This document shows positions 60,755-64,000 of a stretch of 64,000 nt of DNA, in pieces; the first letter of the stretch is position 1, and each line of letters opens with the position of its first letter. The notes beneath the pieces were generated by a model. The model saw nothing but the letters and a program-made list of their open reading frames with translations. It did no database searches and was not told the origin of the DNA. Both the position numbers and the translations under genes were made by a program. This DNA comes from Christensenella tenuis (GTDB lineage Bacteria > Bacillota > Clostridia > Christensenellales > Christensenellaceae): contig NZ_JACOON010000002.1 of the NCBI RefSeq assembly GCF_014287795.1, positions 186,001-250,000 of the forward strand. The letters are read 5' to 3'.

Positions 60755-61486
60755 TCACCGTTTGACCGCCGACACAAGCAACATCATAGGCCGCCGCAGT
60801 TCGTCTTTCATACCGGGAAGACCGAGCATCCCGGCGTCCGGCTCCGGTTCCACAAGCCCGTTCAGCTCGAAGCCTGCCAGAAGAAGCGTATTCACATAAG
60901 TTGTAAGCGTCTTGTGATATTTGAGAACCTGCTCGCCGAGAAAGTTTGCATTGCGCCTGCCCTCGGTAAAATAATGGTCCACGGGCCAATGGAGGATGCT
61001 GCCGTCCTCATCATAATACCAGTCTTCCGCTCCCTGCGCCGTAAATATGGGATGCTCCACCGAAAATACAAACGTGCCGCCCGGGGAAAGCATGCGGTGA
61101 ACTCTTGCACAGATATCGCTGAAAGATTCCACATAATGAAGTGCGAGGGAGCTTAAAACTATGTCAAAGGATGCGGCTGGGAACGCCACATCCTCGATAG
61201 GCATGCAAAGATATGTGATCTTTTCCAAACCGTTTTCCCTGCGGGCACGTTCCAGCATGTTTGCAGAGATATCCACTCCCACGGCAGATACTGCGCCGTT
61301 CTCCACCGCGTATGCGCAGTGCCAGCCGAATCCGCAGCCAAGGTCCAAAAACCGTTTTCCTGCAAAGCAAGGCAGCATTTTTTTGAGCGCATGCCATTCG
61401 CCGGCACCTGCAAGCCCCTTTATCGAACGGTCCATTTGGCTATATTTATCAAAAAAAATTTTGTCGTCGTATTTATTTTCCTTCAT
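60755..61486 (-). CDS. SAM-dependent class I methyltransferase
   Basis: 243 residues. Motif I is FLDLGCGFGWHCAYA (about 54-68), motif II GVDISANML, then FDIVLSSLALHYV and LSPGGTFVFSVEHP. The His-Pro-Ile after motif VI resembles the UbiE/small-molecule group. The substrate is unknown. GGGAAGGACATTCGCA precedes the ATG, discarding six codons of a longer reading. Confidence 0.9.
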   Translation of the reverse strand: MKENKYDDKIFFDKYSQMDRSIKGLAGAGEWHALKKMLPCFAGKRFLDLGCGFGWHCAYAVENGAVSAVGVDISANMLERARRENGLEKITYLCMPIEDVAFPAASFDIVLSSLALHYVESFSDICARVHRMLSPGGTFVFSVEHPIFTAQGAEDWYYDEDGSILHWPVDHYFTEGRRNANFLGEQVLKYHKTLTTYVNTLLLAGFELNGLVEPEPDAGMLGLPGMKDELRRPMMLLVSAVKR

Positions 61487-61519
61487 TGCGAATGTCCTTC
61501 CCATTGTAATACAGCTGTT

Positions 61520-61548
61520 ATTGTATGTGCCGGAGCAAAAGAAAGCAA
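61520..61548 (-). promoter_or_regulatory. Promoter of the methyltransferase gene
   Basis: On the minus strand: TTGCTT, 17 bases, TACAAT, about 34 bases before the ATG. Confidence 0.6.
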
Positions 61549-61552
61549 TCCT

Positions 61553-62071
61553 TTATTTTTCTTCCGGCGGTTCCAATTCATTTTTTGTCTTGGCATTAAA
61601 AAAGAACCGGTTCACCGGCAGCGCGATCAATACGCCGATAATCGTTTCAGTCATACGCTCAAAAACATAGGGCAGCGTGTCAAGCGTAGATCCTGCGTGC
61701 AGGAAAACGATCACAGCAAAAATTACACAGCTTGGCGCGACGGAATCTTTGATGCGCAGTACGTTGCACACAAAGATCAGCGCGAGCATCAGCAAAGGAA
61801 AAATAATAATAAACCAGAAATCGCGGTAGTTTGGAATCACTGCTGCAAGCTCGAGCGCGATGAAACTGAAAACAGAGCCCATGATCGTGCCAAGGATGCG
61901 GTGCAGGCCAATCTGTTTGGATTTATCATAGGTCGGCTGAATGCATAATATCGCTGCGATCACCGCGTAAAGCGCGGTAGGCCGCTGTGTGATAAAGCCG
62001 AGGAGCAGGCAGAAAAACACGGCGATCACTGTCTTGAGCGCGCGTTGGCCGGGCCGGTAGGTCAAATCCAT
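61553..62071 (-). CDS. FUSC/aromatic-acid-exporter-like membrane protein (ArAE type)
   Basis: 172 residues with about five or six hydrophobic segments. The start YRPGQRALKTVIAVFFC and the block QPTYDKSKQIGLHRILGTIMG are typical of the N-terminal half of the FUSC/DUF939 family. That family usually has about 330 residues with a soluble C-terminal part, so this is a short form. Long forms export aromatic acids; the role of short ones is unknown. GAGGTGATTGCCTG precedes the ATG. Confidence 0.8.
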   Translation of the reverse strand: MDLTYRPGQRALKTVIAVFFCLLLGFITQRPTALYAVIAAILCIQPTYDKSKQIGLHRILGTIMGSVFSFIALELAAVIPNYRDFWFIIIFPLLMLALIFVCNVLRIKDSVAPSCVIFAVIVFLHAGSTLDTLPYVFERMTETIIGVLIALPVNRFFFNAKTKNELEPPEEK

Positions 62072-62156
62072 CAGGCAATCACCTCGAATCATAAATGGTT
62101 TGAAATATAAGCGTATACGGTTATTACAGCTTACCTATATACTGTAAACGAAGCGA

Positions 62157-63404
62157 TCAGTCTGTAATCAATCCGCTTTTGAAGTGTTTGTTGAAGAATA
62201 CCGCCACACCGGCAAGCGCACCGCAAATACCGGTAATGAGCATCAGCGTCTCAATGCGGATCTGGTCCGCAATCGGCCCGAAGAAGACCATTCCGAGGGG
62301 AACCATGGATGTCATGACGATCTGCGCCAGGCTGAATACGCGGCCCTGCATATTGGGATCTACCTGCTCCTGCAGGAGGACCATCGAGGGCGTGGTGAAA
62401 AGCGGCACCGTGCTCCCGGTAAGCACCATCAGCACCAGGAAGGTGATAAAGCCGGGCAGGATGCCAACCAGCGCCGTGAGGATTCCGAACAGGATGCAGC
62501 ACAGCGCGATGGTATGCATGCGGTTTTTGAATCCGCCCCATAAAGAGATTGCAATCCCCCCGAGTACGCCTCCGGCGGCAAATGAGATTTCCATCGCCGA
62601 AAGCCGCCAATATTCATCGCCAAAGGTGCGCGCCACCATCAGCGGCGTTAGCTGTGAAGCCGGAACAATGAGGAAAAAGAACAGTGCATAAAAGAGGAAA
62701 TAGGAACGGAAAAATCCGCTGCCAAGGACATATTTAAGTCCTGCCCTGAGGTCGTCTAAATAGCCACCCCTCTGTTTCAGCTTTGCTTTTTCGTGCAGCG
62801 GGACCTTCAGCAGGATCATAATCACAATGGCAGCCGCTGCCGTGGAAACGTCAATAAAGAATGTATATTCCAGTTCCGTAAACGAAAGCAGGGCTCCTGC
62901 CGCCGCAGGCGAAAGAATAAACATGACGGATTGCAGGCTGCCGTTGATTCCGCCGATTCGCGTGAGCTTATCCGTAGGGACGATCTGCGGCAGCATTGCG
63001 TTGACTGCCGGGGTCTGGATTCCGGTGCCGAGGGAACGGATGCCGGAAACAAGGAACACCATCCACAGGTCGTCATGACCGGAAAGGAAAAAGAGCGCGA
63101 GGATAAACGTCGCCGTGGCTACAAGCGCGTCCGCGCCGATAATCAGCAGCTTGCGGCTCACGCGGTCGGCCCATACGCCCGAAAACAGGGAGATTACAAC
63201 CTGGGGCGCGAATCCGCAGATGGACGCGATGGTCATAATGCCCCCCGACTGCGTAGACAGCGTAATATACCAGATGATTGCAAATTGGACCAGCGAAGAT
63301 CCGAACAATGAGATTGTCTGTCCGGATAAAAACAAAACCGTTTTGCGCTTCCAATGCTGAAATGCGCCGGGGGAAAGCCCCTGTGTTCTGGTTGTTTTTT
63401 CCAT
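62157..63404 (-). CDS. MFS exporter (MefA/DHA3 type)
   Basis: 415 residues with about 12 helices. SGQTISLFGSSLVQFAIIWY is the diagnostic first helix of the DHA3/MefA group, GVWADRVSRKLLIIGAD is motif A, and the order of helices is regular. Group members export macrolides or other drugs. GGAGGCACT precedes the chosen ATG (12 codons shorter than the open frame). It is transcribed away from the PadR regulator, which probably controls it through sites in the 200-base gap. Confidence 0.9.
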   Translation of the reverse strand: MEKTTRTQGLSPGAFQHWKRKTVLFLSGQTISLFGSSLVQFAIIWYITLSTQSGGIMTIASICGFAPQVVISLFSGVWADRVSRKLLIIGADALVATATFILALFFLSGHDDLWMVFLVSGIRSLGTGIQTPAVNAMLPQIVPTDKLTRIGGINGSLQSVMFILSPAAAGALLSFTELEYTFFIDVSTAAAAIVIMILLKVPLHEKAKLKQRGGYLDDLRAGLKYVLGSGFFRSYFLFYALFFFLIVPASQLTPLMVARTFGDEYWRLSAMEISFAAGGVLGGIAISLWGGFKNRMHTIALCCILFGILTALVGILPGFITFLVLMVLTGSTVPLFTTPSMVLLQEQVDPNMQGRVFSLAQIVMTSMVPLGMVFFGPIADQIRIETLMLITGICGALAGVAVFFNKHFKSGLITD

Positions 63405-63483
63405 AGTGCCTCCTTCCATGAACCATATTGCCTGCCGCATAGTCGGGGCGGCCGGATTTATCCGCTTGGGCAGCCAGTCTTAC

Positions 63484-63571
63484 TAATATATCATATTTCC
63501 CTGTGGAGAAGTCAAGAAATTGTCCAAAAATATACATTGACAGACGAGGTATATGATAATATAATGTAAAT
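63484..63571. promoter_or_regulatory. PadR promoter with candidate operator palindromes
   Basis: The promoter is a perfect match: TTGACA at 63537-63542, 17 bases, TATAAT at 63560-63565. TACATT (63533-63538) and AATGTA (63564-63569) form inverted arms around it, similar in type to the ATGT...ACAT half-sites of PadR regulators. A further pair, ATATCATAT (about 63487) and ATATGATAAT (about 63551), is also inverted. A PadR dimer bound here could shut off its own promoter and that of the divergent MFS gene. Confidence 0.6.
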
Positions 63572-63607
63572 TGTTAAACGAGATAAATCGAAAAGGGGAG
63601 CTATCTT

Positions 63608-63928
63608 ATGTCATTGACTTCCGACCTGATCCGCGGGCATACGGAGACCATCATACTGGCGCAGCTTTTAAGGAAAGACAGCTATGGATACGAGATCAAT
63701 AAGTCCATTCAGCAGACGACGCACGGCGAATACGAACTGAAAGAGGCGACGTTATATTCGGCATTCCGCAGATTGGAGAACGCGGAAATGATCGAGTCTT
63801 ACTGGGGTGACGAAACTACGGGCGCGCGCAGGCGCTATTACCGTATCACGCCGCTTGGGCGGGCCATGTATGAGAAAAACAAAGAAGACTGGGAACGTAC
63901 GAAAAAACTCATTGATCGTTTGATATGA
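63608..63928 (+). CDS. PadR-family transcriptional regulator
   Basis: 106 residues, the short PadR type. The winged helix-turn-helix begins with RGHTETIILAQLLRKDSYGYEI, continues with ATLYSAFRRLENAEMIESYW and the wing GARRRYYRITPLGR. A short C-terminal helix forms the dimer. It sits divergent from the MefA-type exporter and immediately upstream of the truncated gene at 63951; PadR genes are often coupled to such DUF membrane protein genes. AAAGGGGAGCTATCTT precedes the ATG. Confidence 0.94.
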   Translation: MSLTSDLIRGHTETIILAQLLRKDSYGYEINKSIQQTTHGEYELKEATLYSAFRRLENAEMIESYWGDETTGARRRYYRITPLGRAMYEKNKEDWERTKKLIDRLI

Positions 63929-63950
63929 AATATATTTGGAGGGTATCATA

Positions 63951-64000
63951 ATGGAAGAAAAGTTACGGCAATATGTGGAATCTCTTTTCGCAGACGCCCC
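63951..64000 (+). CDS. Start of a gene coupled to PadR (cut by window edge)
   Basis: The first 16 codons (MEEKLRQYVESLFADA) follow a good site (GGAGGGTATCATA), 22 bases after the PadR stop. The pattern resembles the N-terminal 'permease prefix'/DUF1700-type domain found downstream of PadR genes, but the visible piece is too short to be sure. Confidence 0.6.
   Translation, partial: MEEKLRQYVESLFADA

Overview
The window looks like a chromosome segment of a Gram-positive Clostridia-type bacterium (Bacillota) of intermediate GC (about half GC in most genes). The basis is a large clostridial-type SRP RNA (58423-58696), the Bacillota gene order rpmE-yqhQ-prmC-prfA followed by a Sua5-type tsaC, ywlE, rpiB and upp, strong AAGGAGG ribosome binding sites, lipoprotein signals, and cell-wall sorting signals of PPKTG type. 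A Christensenella-like organism is a guess from general gene content, not something the sequence proves.

Left end (1-6.5 kb): the tail of a sortase-anchored surface protein; a strikingly AT-rich antiviral-type reverse transcriptase gene; the initiator tRNA gene; a TrkH potassium channel subunit; a lone tyrosine recombinase; and two overlapping TetR regulators. The reverse transcriptase and the recombinase are the clearest accessory genes. 7-12.5 kb is ordinary: a radical SAM protein, a DivIC-like division protein, a DUF3048 lipoprotein, glutamine synthetase, tRNA-Glu and a DUF1361 membrane protein. 12.5-13.7 kb is an AT-rich stretch without a convincing gene.

Sugar locus (13.5-23.1 kb): a LacI-type repressor precedes an eight-gene operon: a uroporphyrinogen-decarboxylase-superfamily protein, an L-rhamnose-mutarotase-like protein, a complete ABC importer (binding lipoprotein, double ATPase, permease), a second UroD-superfamily protein, a sugar isomerase/epimerase and a PfkB kinase. 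Near-identical palindromic boxes (ATAAAACGTTTYAAATT) lie upstream of the repressor promoter and at the expected start of the operon transcript. The transporter, mutarotase, isomerase and kinase suggest import and phosphorylation of a sugar. The two UroD-like proteins have no assigned step, which makes this the best candidate for an undescribed pathway here.

23-46 kb holds mixed housekeeping and envelope genes: a GDPD, a DegV lipid-binding protein, an aminotransferase next to an HMGL-type synthase (possibly Re-citrate synthase), a wall-anchored 5'-nucleotidase, a decayed amino-acid ABC ATPase, an ABC1/UbiB kinase with a phasin-like protein, a HAD phosphatase, an apolipoprotein N-acyltransferase, a GT-C glycosyltransferase, HtrA, a DHA2 exporter and two tandem metallophosphoesterases. 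A structured-looking intergenic stretch that ends in a terminator (about 40.8-41.0 kb) may be an unassigned small RNA.

46-58.7 kb is a conserved core block (rpmE, yqhQ, prmC, prfA, a ZIP transporter, tsaC/Sua5, ywlE, rpiB, upp), then an acyltransferase-like/zinc-ribbon membrane protein pair, an iron-sulfur protein, purA and the SRP RNA. The right end carries a flavin reductase, a methyltransferase, a FUSC-like protein and a MefA-type exporter divergent from a PadR regulator. The PadR gene is followed by the first codons of another gene cut off by the window edge.
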